From: Paenibacillus paridis
Lineage (GTDB): Bacteria > Bacillota > Bacilli > Paenibacillales > Paenibacillaceae
DNA length: 64,000 bases
Direction: 5' to 3'
Assembly: GCF_006345825.1 (NCBI RefSeq)
Contig: NZ_VCIX01000066.1
Location: forward strand, 91,670 to 155,669
The notes under the pieces are model-generated. The model saw only the letters and a list, made by a program, of their open reading frames with translations. It searched no databases and was not told the DNA's origin. Of the stretch, positions 53,489-62,472 are shown piece by piece. Position numbers and translations under genes: made by a program. Position 1 is the first letter of the stretch. Each line of letters begins with the position of its first letter.

Positions 53489-54982
53489 TCAATTCCTGTA
53501 CTGTTTGATAAGCTCCTCAGCAACAAGCTGACCACATAGCGTAACGATTGGCGTTCCGCCTCCGGGATGCGTCGTACCTCCTGTAAACCACAATCCTTGA
53601 ATATCTGGGGATCGGTTACTTGGCCTGAAAAAGGTTTGTCTAGCCCCGTTCGAGGAAATCCCGTATATCGCGCCACGGTGCGCGGACGTATCCCGCTCCA
53701 ACTGCTCTGGCGTGTATGTAATGGTTACATCTGCTTGCTCCAAGCAATCTATACCAAATCCGGCAAGACGACTACGTACTAGCATAGCATAATTTTCGGT
53801 TTCCCGCTCCCAGCTCCATGACTTTGACACATAAGGAGCGTTGACCAGCACAAACAAGCTGCTTCCGCCTGCCGGAGCTGCCTGCCGATCTGAAATGGCT
53901 GCATTGCATATATAAATGGTCGGCTCTGCCGGCGGCTTCCGTTGTCTGAAAATGCTGCTAAATTCATCCTCGTAACGCTCCGGATAGAAAACCGTATGAT
54001 GAAGCAGCTGTTCATAGGTGCGACGGATGCCAATCAGCTGTACAAACCCCGATAACGAGGGCTCATAGCGGTCGATTCGCTCATTGGTGAACGACGGACG
54101 ATGCTCCGGCTTGATAAGCGAGCTGTAGACGGACAGAACATCTCCGTTGGCAACTACAATATCCGCTTCAAACACGCCCTGCTCCGTTTCAACGCCGCGG
54201 CATAAGCCGTTCTTCACCATAATTTGGCTCACACTTACGCCCGTCTGAATGACAACGCCAAGCTCCTTCGCAAGCTTTGCAAAAGCTTCCGCGATTGCAT
54301 ACGTGCCTCCCTGCACACGATAAATCCCCAGCTCGCTTTCTACATGTGCGAGCATGGCAAAAATAGCCGGCGATTCGTAAGGAGATGCGCCAACATAAGT
54401 TGCATATCTGCCCAGCATGGCCAGCGTATTCGGATGCTGAAAATATCGACGCAGCAGCTTGTTCAGATTAGTTAACGGCCTAACCCGCAGAAATCCTGCG
54501 GCTAATCTCGGATCAAGCTTATCCCGAGCGTCCAGCAGCAGCCGGCCAAGAAAACGCTCATCTGCCAGGCGATACAGCCGTGCCGCCTCCTTGCAAAATG
54601 CAGCATAGGCAGCTGCATCCTGCTTGCTATAGCATGCGATTTGCTCCGCCGTCTCCGCTGCCGAAGCTGTCAGATCAACGATCGCTCCGTCGGCAAATAC
54701 ATTTCGCGTCGCCTGCCGAAGCCGCTCGAACGTAATATAGTCTTCCATCCGTCTGCCAACCGTTTCAAATACCGAAGCGAACAAATGCGGCAGCGTGATC
54801 GTGCTCGGCCCCCGGTCAAACCGGTAGCCCTCAGCGGTTACCCGCTGCAGCTTGCCTCCAACCGTCTGCTGCTGCTCCAGCACACGTACCTCAAAGCCCG
54901 CATGTGCCAAGCGAATGGCGGCTGATAAACCGCCAAGCCCTGCTCCGATAATAACGACTTTTTTCCGCTTAACGTCGCTCAT
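53489..54982 (-). CDS. Carotenoid oxidase of the CrtP/CrtNb type
   Basis: This 497-residue FAD-dependent CrtI/CrtN-family enzyme has an N-terminal dinucleotide-binding motif VVIIGAGLGGLSAA. Its C-terminal end HRGAIYGISSNG and GGTTHPGGGTPIVTLCGQ, and middle ASPYESPAIFAML, match the CrtP (CrtNb) group that oxidises terminal methyl groups of C30 carotenoids to aldehyde or acid. The ATG at 54982 overlaps the glycosyltransferase stop by four bases (ATGA). Of the three family members here it is the most CrtP-like. Confidence 0.85.
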   Translation of the reverse strand: MSDVKRKKVVIIGAGLGGLSAAIRLAHAGFEVRVLEQQQTVGGKLQRVTAEGYRFDRGPSTITLPHLFASVFETVGRRMEDYITFERLRQATRNVFADGAIVDLTASAAETAEQIACYSKQDAAAYAAFCKEAARLYRLADERFLGRLLLDARDKLDPRLAAGFLRVRPLTNLNKLLRRYFQHPNTLAMLGRYATYVGASPYESPAIFAMLAHVESELGIYRVQGGTYAIAEAFAKLAKELGVVIQTGVSVSQIMVKNGLCRGVETEQGVFEADIVVANGDVLSVYSSLIKPEHRPSFTNERIDRYEPSLSGFVQLIGIRRTYEQLLHHTVFYPERYEDEFSSIFRQRKPPAEPTIYICNAAISDRQAAPAGGSSLFVLVNAPYVSKSWSWERETENYAMLVRSRLAGFGIDCLEQADVTITYTPEQLERDTSAHRGAIYGISSNGARQTFFRPSNRSPDIQGLWFTGGTTHPGGGTPIVTLCGQLVAEELIKQYRN

Positions 54983-56130
54983 TCGTACATCCGCCCTTTC
55001 CAGACGTAGCCGGTTCCAGATTTGGCTGAGAGCCAAGAGGCCGCTCCAATCGCAACAACCGCTCCAATGCTGAAAGGAATGAACAAAGCAAGCAGCCACG
55101 GCTGCCCTTGATAGCGGTCTGCGACTGCCTTAACGGCTATGCCAAGAAGATAGCCGGTTAACGCTGAAGGAAAAAGGGCTGGATAAAGCGGAGAAGCTAG
55201 CAGCAGCATAAACGGAACCATATAAAGCAGAGCATAAGAGGCAAGCACCACTAACAGCAGCAGACCGCTGCGGCCCACGCCTGCGTAGATGTTCTTTTTG
55301 TAGCCGCTCCATACCTCTGAAGCGTTATGGTACATGCGCATAGAAACCTGCTGCCGCACATCGGCGAGCACAACGGGATGGCCGGCTCGCTTGACGGCCC
55401 GCATCAAGGCCACATCATCGACAAGCTGTCCGGCGTTTGCCTCATGCCCTCCCGCCGCTGCATAAGTAGCTCTGCTGATGGCGATCCAACCGCCATGCGC
55501 GGCTGCAAACCGCGGATCCGAAGAAGCGCTAACGAGCCTGATCGGCAGATGGCAGGCAATCGTAAAGCCCATCATTGGTACAACCAGCTTCTCCAGCCAG
55601 CTGCCGGTATGCTGCTCTGGAAACCCGCTGATGAAACCAGCCGGCTTTCCAGCTATCGTCTGCTGAACCGTCTCAAGCGCACCTTGGCGCAGCCGCGCGT
55701 CCGCATCGACGTACAAATACCAAGCGCCGCGAGCCTGCATCGAGAGCTGATGGCAGGCATAGGCTTTGCCTACCCAGCCGGCTGGCGGCTCCAAACCGCG
55801 AATAAGCCGAAAGCGCTGATCCTTCTCTGCAAATTGCTCGACCAAGCGGGCCGTTTCATCCTCTGAACGGTCATCCAAGATGATCACTTCTATCCTATTG
55901 TCACTCTGATTTGCAGGTAAGCATCGCTGAATGGATTGCAAGCATTCGATAATATTGCCCTGCTCGTTTCTTGCGGGGATGAGAACTGACAGCCGCACGC
56001 CTTCTTCTGGAAGCCACTTGCCTGATGGTTGGCCAAGCTGGCCAAATAAGGGCAGCTGGCGAACGTTCCAAGCGGCAAATCCCAGCTGCAGCGCCAGCAA
56101 TGCGGCTACCGACCAAAGAACGATTTCCAT
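54979..56130 (-). CDS. Glycosyltransferase family 2 (CrtQ/CruG-like)
   Basis: This 383-residue membrane enzyme has an N-terminal helix (about 3-21), a GT2 domain with LSVLIPARNEQ, DDRSEDET and DADAR (the metal-binding DxD), QLVDDVALMRA as catalytic segment, and three C-terminal membrane helices. In carotenoid clusters such enzymes add a sugar to a hydroxyl or carboxyl end group. The ATG has GAGGAGGG upstream. It overlaps the acyltransferase gene by 25 bases. Confidence 0.87.
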   Translation of the reverse strand: MEIVLWSVAALLALQLGFAAWNVRQLPLFGQLGQPSGKWLPEEGVRLSVLIPARNEQGNIIECLQSIQRCLPANQSDNRIEVIILDDRSEDETARLVEQFAEKDQRFRLIRGLEPPAGWVGKAYACHQLSMQARGAWYLYVDADARLRQGALETVQQTIAGKPAGFISGFPEQHTGSWLEKLVVPMMGFTIACHLPIRLVSASSDPRFAAAHGGWIAISRATYAAAGGHEANAGQLVDDVALMRAVKRAGHPVVLADVRQQVSMRMYHNASEVWSGYKKNIYAGVGRSGLLLLVVLASYALLYMVPFMLLLASPLYPALFPSALTGYLLGIAVKAVADRYQGQPWLLALFIPFSIGAVVAIGAASWLSAKSGTGYVWKGRMYE

Positions 56131-56858
56131 CCGCTCACCCTCCTCTTAAATGCCGTAAAGGCTTCGCTTGTTGAGCTTCCTTGCCGCACTAGCCGTTCAA
56201 ATTCGGCAGATACCTCTTGGCCGCCATCGATGATGCGAGCCCGGTGCGTATCCAGCTGTCCCTCCAGCGCCGCAGCTAACCGTGCCGTAATCACTCGCTT
56301 GTCCATTTGATCCCAGGCTGCAACGATCGGTTTTCCTGCCAGCATTGTTGCTTCAGCCTTCTGATGGTGAAAGAGGGAATAGTATACCGTTATCGGGACA
56401 ACGACGGTTTGTGGACATTGCTTCAGCACATGAGCCGCCCCCTCCTTAAGCACTAGCGGCCGAAGCTCCAAATGCTGAATATCTCCCTGCGGAAACATCC
56501 AGACGCGCTTGCCTTCCTTCAACAGCCTGCATGTATACCGCAAGGAAGGAATAAGGCTTTGAGGCGTCGATTTATCAATGGAATAGGCGCCCAGCTTGCG
56601 AAAGAACCGAAACTGACGGAGCTGCTTCTCCTCCATCATGACGTAATGGTCGTTTTGTGACTTTTTACGAAATAGCGCATAAACCAGCAGCCCGTCCCAC
56701 CAAGAACTATGATTCATAATATAGAGAATGCTGCAGTCAGCATACGGATCAAGCTCGCCTTGAAAACCAACATAGCGGAAATGCTTGCGGAGCAAATAAG
56801 CTTCGTTGTATTTGAGAAAAAGCCGGTCAAATGCTTTGCTTTTGCTTGCTTCGATCAA
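56106..56858 (-). CDS. PlsC-type acyltransferase of the carotenoid operon
   Basis: This 250-residue glycerophosphate acyltransferase-fold protein has motif I NHSSWWD (HxxxxD) near residue 50 and motif III-like FPQGDIQ. In C30 carotenoid operons an acyltransferase esterifies the attached sugar with a fatty acid. The start is TTG at 56858 with AAGGAGGG about seven bases upstream. It overlaps the CruF-like gene by 32 bases and the glycosyltransferase gene by 25. A role in ordinary phospholipid synthesis is less likely in this context. Confidence 0.85.
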   Translation of the reverse strand: MIEASKSKAFDRLFLKYNEAYLLRKHFRYVGFQGELDPYADCSILYIMNHSSWWDGLLVYALFRKKSQNDHYVMMEEKQLRQFRFFRKLGAYSIDKSTPQSLIPSLRYTCRLLKEGKRVWMFPQGDIQHLELRPLVLKEGAAHVLKQCPQTVVVPITVYYSLFHHQKAEATMLAGKPIVAAWDQMDKRVITARLAAALEGQLDTHRARIIDGGQEVSAEFERLVRQGSSTSEAFTAFKRRVSGWKSFFGR

Positions 56859-57579
56859 GCCGCAGCCCTCCTTCCAGCCATAGGATCGCTGCGATAGCCG
56901 TCAGAAGCGGTCCCCACAAGGAAGCTTTGAAGGCAAGCAGGCCGAACATGAGATGCATCCCTTGATAGAGTCTTGTTCCTTCGCGATAAATCGACGGTAC
57001 CGCTCGTACATGTTGATGCCTAAGCGGATAAAGATAGGACAGCAGCGCAGCGGTTAGAAACCATGCGATGAAATTTTGCAGCGGTACCCCATAATAGGTG
57101 CCGAAGGCTCCTTCCTTGCTCCACATCCAGAACTGCTGTGCAAAGGCAACCGGGTCCAGCACCAAATCAAAGAGCAGCGCAAATGCCCCTACTTGAACCG
57201 CGCGTCCCAGCTTTGTCCGGGCGGAAGAGAGCATGACTCCGCTTGACATGACGCCAATCCAAGCAAAACCAATCGCAACCGGGACACCCCCGTCCCAAAA
57301 CCGCAGCGTCCCGCTATACTCATAATGACCGAAGGGCCAGCCCGTTTCCGTGCCGACCCATTCGAGAACGAAAGTGAACACTCCCACAAACAAAGCCCGG
57401 AACGCCATTGTGCGGTTAAATCCTCCGAGCGCCTTTTGCTCCAAAGTGTAGGCATATAGCGCGAAAAAAACGAGAAATAATCCATTGCTGAATCCAAGAG
57501 GCTCCGGCACCCTGTAGAACAGCATAAGTGTCAAGCCAATGACTAGCCAGCACCAAAATAAATAACGGATAGCCTTCAT
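56827..57579 (-). CDS. cruF: CruF-like carotenoid hydratase (DUF422)
   Basis: This 250-residue integral membrane protein has about seven hydrophobic segments and the family motifs EWVGTETGWPFGHYEYSG (here in pieces: EWVGTETGWPFG, HYEYSG) and DLVLDPVAFAQQFW, where the acidic and aromatic residues are conserved in CruF carotenoid 1',2'-hydratases. Such enzymes add water across the terminal double bond of psi end groups, giving a tertiary hydroxyl that can be glycosylated. The ATG overlaps the crtM stop by four bases. Confidence 0.82.
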   Translation of the reverse strand: MKAIRYLFWCWLVIGLTLMLFYRVPEPLGFSNGLFLVFFALYAYTLEQKALGGFNRTMAFRALFVGVFTFVLEWVGTETGWPFGHYEYSGTLRFWDGGVPVAIGFAWIGVMSSGVMLSSARTKLGRAVQVGAFALLFDLVLDPVAFAQQFWMWSKEGAFGTYYGVPLQNFIAWFLTAALLSYLYPLRHQHVRAVPSIYREGTRLYQGMHLMFGLLAFKASLWGPLLTAIAAILWLEGGLRLDRSKQKQSI

Positions 57580-58463
57580 GATACCGCGCTGCTTGCGTTA
57601 GATTTTAACTGCAATACACTTAATCCATACTTCAAAGTCAATTGATTCATAATGGCCATTTTGCCAAGAGTAGACACATACGCCCTTCGGCTATATACAT
57701 CGTAATCATGGGCCGCCACATCCTCCAGAATGGCTTCGTACATGCGGGCAGACAGCTCTACGCAGAAGCTGCTGGTGCGCGGATACTGGCTTACATCCAG
57801 CAGTCCTCTTGCAAACCAGGCATGCGCCAGCGAAGTAAGCTCCCGAATGACATTTCTCCATTGGTCGTTGATCATATTCTGCTGCCACATCGCTTCGGTA
57901 TAGCCATGCTTGTTCAGAAGATCCAGCGGGACGTATCTGCGTCCCTTCGCCTGGTCTTCACCCACGTCACGAACAATATTAACGATTTGCATCGCCTTCC
58001 CGAGCCAAATGCCCGAGGCTATCACGTGTTTATCAGGAGCGTCATGCAGCACCGGGAGCAGCATTTCCCCGACCGTGCCTGCCACAAGATAGCTGTAGGT
58101 TTCAAGCTGCTCCATCGTATCGTAATGCGTCAGCTCATAATCAAGCCGCTGCCCTTCCATCTGGCGAAAGAAAGGCTCTTTGGTGACAGGAAACCTTTCC
58201 AGAAGCCAGCGCAGGGCCGGCCAAATGAAATGGCCCTCTGCCTTGTCCAGCTGTGTGAAATGGCGAGCAAGTTCTTCAAGTGAATAAGGAGAGCGCTCGG
58301 GCTCATCAACCGCGTCGTCGATCATGCGGCAAAAGGCGTAAATGACATAGACCGCTTCCTTACGCGGGCTTTGCAAGAAGCTAAAGGCTTTATAAAATGT
58401 CGTTGAGCCTTCGCGAATCATATGCTCGCATGCTTTGAGCGTTGCGCTTAATTGACTTTCCAA
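57576..58463 (-). CDS. crtM: Squalene/phytoene synthase family, probable dehydrosqualene synthase CrtM
   Basis: This protein of about 295 residues has the first Asp-rich motif IDDAVDE, the second NIVRDVGED and the conserved AFCRMID and RRYVPLD. It condenses two prenyl diphosphates head to head; in this CrtN-rich setting most likely two farnesyl units to make the C30 dehydrosqualene. The start is taken as TTG at 58463, with GAGGAG eight bases upstream; the GTG at 58472 would sit on that site. It overlaps the crtN gene by 16 bases. Confidence 0.9.
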   Translation of the reverse strand: MESQLSATLKACEHMIREGSTTFYKAFSFLQSPRKEAVYVIYAFCRMIDDAVDEPERSPYSLEELARHFTQLDKAEGHFIWPALRWLLERFPVTKEPFFRQMEGQRLDYELTHYDTMEQLETYSYLVAGTVGEMLLPVLHDAPDKHVIASGIWLGKAMQIVNIVRDVGEDQAKGRRYVPLDLLNKHGYTEAMWQQNMINDQWRNVIRELTSLAHAWFARGLLDVSQYPRTSSFCVELSARMYEAILEDVAAHDYDVYSRRAYVSTLGKMAIMNQLTLKYGLSVLQLKSNASSAVS

Positions 58464-59956
58464 GCTGCCCACTCCTCTACTAAGTGATTAACTAGCATTT
58501 TAGCCCCTTGCATTACAATCGGGACGCCGCCGCCAGGATGGACGGAAGCTCCGACACTGTATAGGCCTTTAATTTTGTAAGGCGCATATTGCGGGCGAAA
58601 CGGCCCGGATTGCGACAAGGTTGGCGCAATGCCAAAGCTGCCTCCCTGGAACCAGCCCTCATTCGCACCGTCCTTCGGTGTTCTTATCTTCTTCCAAGCG
58701 ATCGCATCGATTAATCCCGGGAACAATCGTTTATCCGCATCTTCGAGCACACGCTCGACCAGCTGGCTGCCTTCCTTATCCCAGTCATACGTAGAATGGG
58801 GCTCAACCGGAATAGGGGCGGGAATGAGAAAATAAAGAACCGTTTCCCCCGCAGGCGCTGCTTCCTCGTCGAGTTCGCAAGGATTGAATATGTAATACGC
58901 GGGCAATCGCTCGGATTCTCCCGGCAGCCTCTTATTCGAAGCGATCGACCGAAGGCTGTCCGTCAAGGATTCCGGCATTACAAATTGATGCGTAGTTCGC
59001 AAATCCCCCTTCTCCCAGCGTTTGCCTACTCCGATATAGGCTAGGACACAGCCAGAGGAAGGCGTAAACTCCCGTGGCTTCATCGGCTCCTTGACGCCCT
59101 GCAGCATGCCGGCCAAATGAGGGAAATCGCCGTTATATATGATCTTTTCGTACGCATGCCTTGTACCGTCCTCCAGCAGCAGCTCTTTGACCGCGCCATC
59201 CACGGTTACAATCTGCCTGACTGCTCCCCGCTTCCCCTTATATACGGTCACGTTCTCGCGATAAAGCGCCCGCTCCAGCACCTCAGCAAAGCTGGCATAG
59301 CCGCCTTTCATATAATAAATGCCAAAAGCATGCTCCGCATATGGAATAAAGGTATACAAGGAAGGGGAGCCCGAGGGCAGTCCGCCAACATACAGCGTTT
59401 GCAGCGAAAAGGCATCAATCACTCTATGATCTCCAAAATAGCGCTTGGCCATTTGCCGTACATTGCTATAAACCCGCAGTTTGGCTAGCAGCTTCATATT
59501 TCGCCAGGAAAAGAAGGTGCGGCGCTCCAGAAAGGTTTTCTCCAGGAACAATGCCTTGCCTTCCAAAAACACCGGCTGCATATCCCGCATGTAGCGGCGG
59601 TAGGCGCTGCTCTCTTCAGGAGATATGGCTTCCAGCTCCTCCGCCATCCTGTCCGTCTCCGTCCATTTCGTAAGCTGAGAGCCGTCCGGATAATGAAACC
59701 GATACATGGGATCGCAGCGCAGCAGCTCATATTCATCGTCACCGATGCCAGCTTCTCTCGCAATCGATTGAAGCATCTCTGGCAAAAGAACGATCGTAGG
59801 GCCGCGGTCGATCCGATACCCCTGCCCCTCCTCGAAGGCGAGCCTACCGCCCAGCTGCTCTTGGCGCTCAAATAAGGCCACTTTTACGCCCGCTCTCGCA
59901 AGGAGAAGCGCGCTGATCATACCGCCAACGCCTCCGCCGATTATGGCTACCTCCAT
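58448..59956 (-). CDS. crtN: Dehydrosqualene desaturase CrtN-type
   Basis: This 502-residue FAD-dependent desaturase has VAIIGGGVGGMISALLLA at the N-terminus, RIDRGPTIVLLPEM, and LQTLYVGGLPSGSPSLYTFIPYAEHAFGIYYMKGG (key part FSLQTLYVG), which mirrors FQTLYIG of Staphylococcus CrtN. The C-terminus is GASVHPGGGVPIVM. It introduces conjugated double bonds into dehydrosqualene, and its place next to crtM supports this. The ATG has GAGGAGG upstream. It overlaps the 59947 gene by ten bases. Confidence 0.88.
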   Translation of the reverse strand: MEVAIIGGGVGGMISALLLARAGVKVALFERQEQLGGRLAFEEGQGYRIDRGPTIVLLPEMLQSIAREAGIGDDEYELLRCDPMYRFHYPDGSQLTKWTETDRMAEELEAISPEESSAYRRYMRDMQPVFLEGKALFLEKTFLERRTFFSWRNMKLLAKLRVYSNVRQMAKRYFGDHRVIDAFSLQTLYVGGLPSGSPSLYTFIPYAEHAFGIYYMKGGYASFAEVLERALYRENVTVYKGKRGAVRQIVTVDGAVKELLLEDGTRHAYEKIIYNGDFPHLAGMLQGVKEPMKPREFTPSSGCVLAYIGVGKRWEKGDLRTTHQFVMPESLTDSLRSIASNKRLPGESERLPAYYIFNPCELDEEAAPAGETVLYFLIPAPIPVEPHSTYDWDKEGSQLVERVLEDADKRLFPGLIDAIAWKKIRTPKDGANEGWFQGGSFGIAPTLSQSGPFRPQYAPYKIKGLYSVGASVHPGGGVPIVMQGAKMLVNHLVEEWAAWKVN

Positions 59957-61497
59957 ACCGCTGCCTCCTCCCGCTGCTTACGTTTGACCGGCTGCTCGAA
60001 CGGCTTGGAGCGGCCATCCTGCTCCAGCAACAGCTTGACGCTGATGCGTGCCGATTCAAATATAGTCGGAAGCCCGCTGCCTGGATGCGTGCCTCCACCG
60101 ACCAAATAACAGTTCGCGATATCTTCGAACCGGTTATGCGGACGCAGCATCATCATTTGATCGAGCGAATGAGCCATATTAAACGCCGCTCCTTTATATA
60201 CGTGCATGGACTGCTGCCAATCCAGCGGAGAAATAACCTTCTCCTCTTCGATCCAGCCGCTCAAGCCGTTCAGCTCTGGCTCCTGTTCAAGGCGGAGCAG
60301 CACCTGCTCTCTCACGGCTGCAAGCGTGTCTGGCAGGGACCAATTCGTCTCACCATCGAGATTGGGCACAGGCATTAAGATATAAAGGGCTGATTTTCCG
60401 GGCGGAGCCAAGGTTGGATCGATTGCGCTTGGATTATGGACATAAATCGAAGCATCCTCACTTAATTTGCCTTGCGTCATTTCTCTCAAGTTGAGACTGT
60501 AATCGCCTGCGAACATCACCGTGTGATGGGGCATATCCACTTTGCGGTCGATACCGAGATAGAGCATATAGGTTGATATGGACCATTTTAGCTTCGCAAG
60601 TTTCTCAGGCTTCCATTTCTTCAGCTGGCTTGGATCAAAGAGCTGAGTAATCGCTGTACCGAAATCCGCATTCAAAATAACATGATCGGCTTCAAGCGTT
60701 TCGCCATTCTCAAGCAATACGCCCGTAGCCTTACGCTGATCGGTTAACACTTGCTTCACGCCTGTGCCGAGGCGGAGCTCTCCGCCATATTCCCCGATGA
60801 CCTCGCTCATGGCCTCGCACACCCGGTTAACCCCGCCAATCGGGTGCCATAGTCCATAAGCATGCTCAATATAGGAAAGAATAGTAAAAGTGCCCGGGCA
60901 CTCCCATGGGGACATGCCCAAATATTTAGATTGGAAAGCAAAGGAGTATCGCAAGCGGTCATCCTTAAAATAGCGGGATAACCGGCCATACACATGGTCG
61001 GTTAGATGAAGCTTCGGAAGCGCTATGATTGCATCTTTGCGTATGTAGTCCGTCACCTTGGCAAAAGGCCTTTGCAGAAGCGGCATGACTCGATTAAACT
61101 TCTCGCCCTCTGCTTTCATAAATGCCCGATAACCCTTCGATTCTCCAGGAAATACGCGGTCGATTTCAGCTGCCGTATGCTCTTGGTCCCTCGAAGGCTC
61201 AAACCTGGTTTTGCCGAATTGCAGGCGGTAAAGAGGATTAATTTCAACAAGCTTAATATAATCATGAAGCCAGCGTCCTGACGCATGGAATAGCTCCTCA
61301 AGCAAATGAGGCATCATCAGGAAGGTTGGACCGCGATCGAATGTATAGGCCCCTACCTTTAAAGCAGAAGTCCGCCCGCCTACATAGGGTTGTTTCTCTA
61401 GCACAGTAACGCGATAGCCTTGGGCGCATAAGAGCATCGCCGAAGCTAGTCCGCCTGGTCCCGCACCAATGACGATAACGCTTTTTCCCCTGTTCAA
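59947..61497 (-). CDS. Third CrtI/CrtN-family oxidoreductase of the operon
   Basis: This 516-residue protein carries VIVIGAGPGGLASAMLL, FDRGPTFLMMPHL, GMSPWECPGTFTILSYIEHAYGL (key part IEHAYGLWHPIGG) and GGTHPGSGLPTIFE. It is more CrtI- or CrtD-like than the other two and may act as a further desaturase, for example 3,4-desaturation next to a 1-hydroxyl group (inference). The start is TTG at 61497, behind GGGGTGG. The ATG at 61530 has no ribosome binding site and overlaps likely promoter elements. It is the first gene of the eight-gene crt-fni operon. Confidence 0.85.
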   Translation of the reverse strand: MNRGKSVIVIGAGPGGLASAMLLCAQGYRVTVLEKQPYVGGRTSALKVGAYTFDRGPTFLMMPHLLEELFHASGRWLHDYIKLVEINPLYRLQFGKTRFEPSRDQEHTAAEIDRVFPGESKGYRAFMKAEGEKFNRVMPLLQRPFAKVTDYIRKDAIIALPKLHLTDHVYGRLSRYFKDDRLRYSFAFQSKYLGMSPWECPGTFTILSYIEHAYGLWHPIGGVNRVCEAMSEVIGEYGGELRLGTGVKQVLTDQRKATGVLLENGETLEADHVILNADFGTAITQLFDPSQLKKWKPEKLAKLKWSISTYMLYLGIDRKVDMPHHTVMFAGDYSLNLREMTQGKLSEDASIYVHNPSAIDPTLAPPGKSALYILMPVPNLDGETNWSLPDTLAAVREQVLLRLEQEPELNGLSGWIEEEKVISPLDWQQSMHVYKGAAFNMAHSLDQMMMLRPHNRFEDIANCYLVGGGTHPGSGLPTIFESARISVKLLLEQDGRSKPFEQPVKRKQREEAAVWR

Positions 61498-61511
61498 AGT
61501 TCCACCCCATA

Positions 61512-61555
61512 TTATACAAATGTTATACATACATTATACATACGCTATCAAACAC
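61512..61555 (-). promoter_or_regulatory. Promoter region of the carotenoid operon
   Basis: On the minus strand TTGATA is followed after 18 bases by TATAAC, and a TATAAT lies a little further downstream. The segment carries closely spaced TATAAT/TATAAC-like boxes, so the exact -10 is not certain. Confidence 0.5.
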
Positions 61556-61633
61556 TGTAAATGAAAAGACAGAAAGCAAGAATCATGCATGTCTATCTTT
61601 TATTCTATTAAGATGGGGCACATATGTTGTCCC

Positions 61634-61680
61634 TCAAATTAATGATTTTTACAATCATTAATTTGATTTTTACAATCATT
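61634..61680. repeat. Palindrome and direct repeats between crt and nag operons
   Basis: TCAAATTAATGATT (61634-61647) and AATCATTAATTTGA (61653-61666) form perfect 14-bp arms around a 5-base centre. GATTTTTACAATCATT occurs twice, at 61644-61659 and 61665-61680. It lies between two divergent operons and could be an operator. The distal arm has few G or C, so a terminator is unlikely. Confidence 0.7.
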
Positions 61681-61685
61681 TTATA

Positions 61686-61714
61686 TTGTTAATCTGTCGG
61701 AATTCATATAAAAT
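61686..61714 (+). promoter_or_regulatory. Promoter of nagB-nagA
   Basis: TTGTTA (61686-61691) and TAAAAT (61709-61714) are separated by 17 bases, ending 32 bases before the nagB start. The palindrome at 61634-61666 is 20 bases upstream of the -35. Confidence 0.65.
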
Positions 61715-61746
61715 GAAAGTAACGAATCCCCTTAGGAGGCACACAT

Positions 61747-62472
61747 ATGGAAATTATTAAGTTTGATACGCAGCAAGAATTAGACGCTTACGCAGCTGAG
61801 CTTTTTATAAATACCGTCAACGAAAAGCCGAATGCCGTTCTCGGTCTGGCAACAGGATCGACACCCATCGGTATATATGACAAAATAGTAGAAAGGTTCA
61901 ATGAGAATAAAGTCAGCTTCAAGGAAGCAACAACCTTTAATCTGGATGAATATGTCGGCATTGGACCGGAAAATGATCAAAGCTACGCTTATTATATGAA
62001 TAAGCATTTATTCTCCCATATTGATATCCCTGCTCCTCAAACCCATCTGCCTAACGGCATGGCTGATGACCTTCAAGAAGAAACTACGCGCTACGATGCT
62101 ATGCTTGCAGCACAGCCGGTAGATGTGCAGCTGCTTGGTCTCGGCCACAACGGGCATATCGGCTTTAACGAGCCTGACGTGAATCTCTCCGGCGGCACGC
62201 ATGCCGTTAAGCTAAAGGAAGAAACACGTGAAGCGAATGCCCGTTTCTTCAGCTCCATGGACGAAGTTCCCAATTATGCCATTACAATGGGCGTAGGCTC
62301 GATTCTAAAGGCGAACACGATCGTGCTTGCCGTGCGCGGGGCGGATAAAGCGGAGATTGTCAAAGAAGCGTTGACCGGGCCAATTACCACTAGCGTACCA
62401 GCCTCATTGCTCCAAACACATGCACGCGTAATCGTACTGCTCGATCGCGAGGCAGGAAGGATGTTGGATTAA
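61747..62472 (+). CDS. nagB: Glucosamine-6-phosphate deaminase
   Basis: This 241-residue enzyme converts glucosamine-6-phosphate to fructose-6-phosphate and ammonia. Motifs are LGLATGSTPIGIYD, FNLDEYVG with the catalytic Asp, and GLGHNGHIGFNEP with the catalytic His and Glu. The ATG follows TAGGAGG by seven bases. It is in an operon with nagA, which starts at the base after the nagB stop; together they degrade N-acetylglucosamine-6-phosphate from cell wall or chitin. The order nagB-nagA is reversed relative to B. subtilis nagA-nagB. Confidence 0.96.
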   Translation: MEIIKFDTQQELDAYAAELFINTVNEKPNAVLGLATGSTPIGIYDKIVERFNENKVSFKEATTFNLDEYVGIGPENDQSYAYYMNKHLFSHIDIPAPQTHLPNGMADDLQEETTRYDAMLAAQPVDVQLLGLGHNGHIGFNEPDVNLSGGTHAVKLKEETREANARFFSSMDEVPNYAITMGVGSILKANTIVLAVRGADKAEIVKEALTGPITTSVPASLLQTHARVIVLLDREAGRMLD

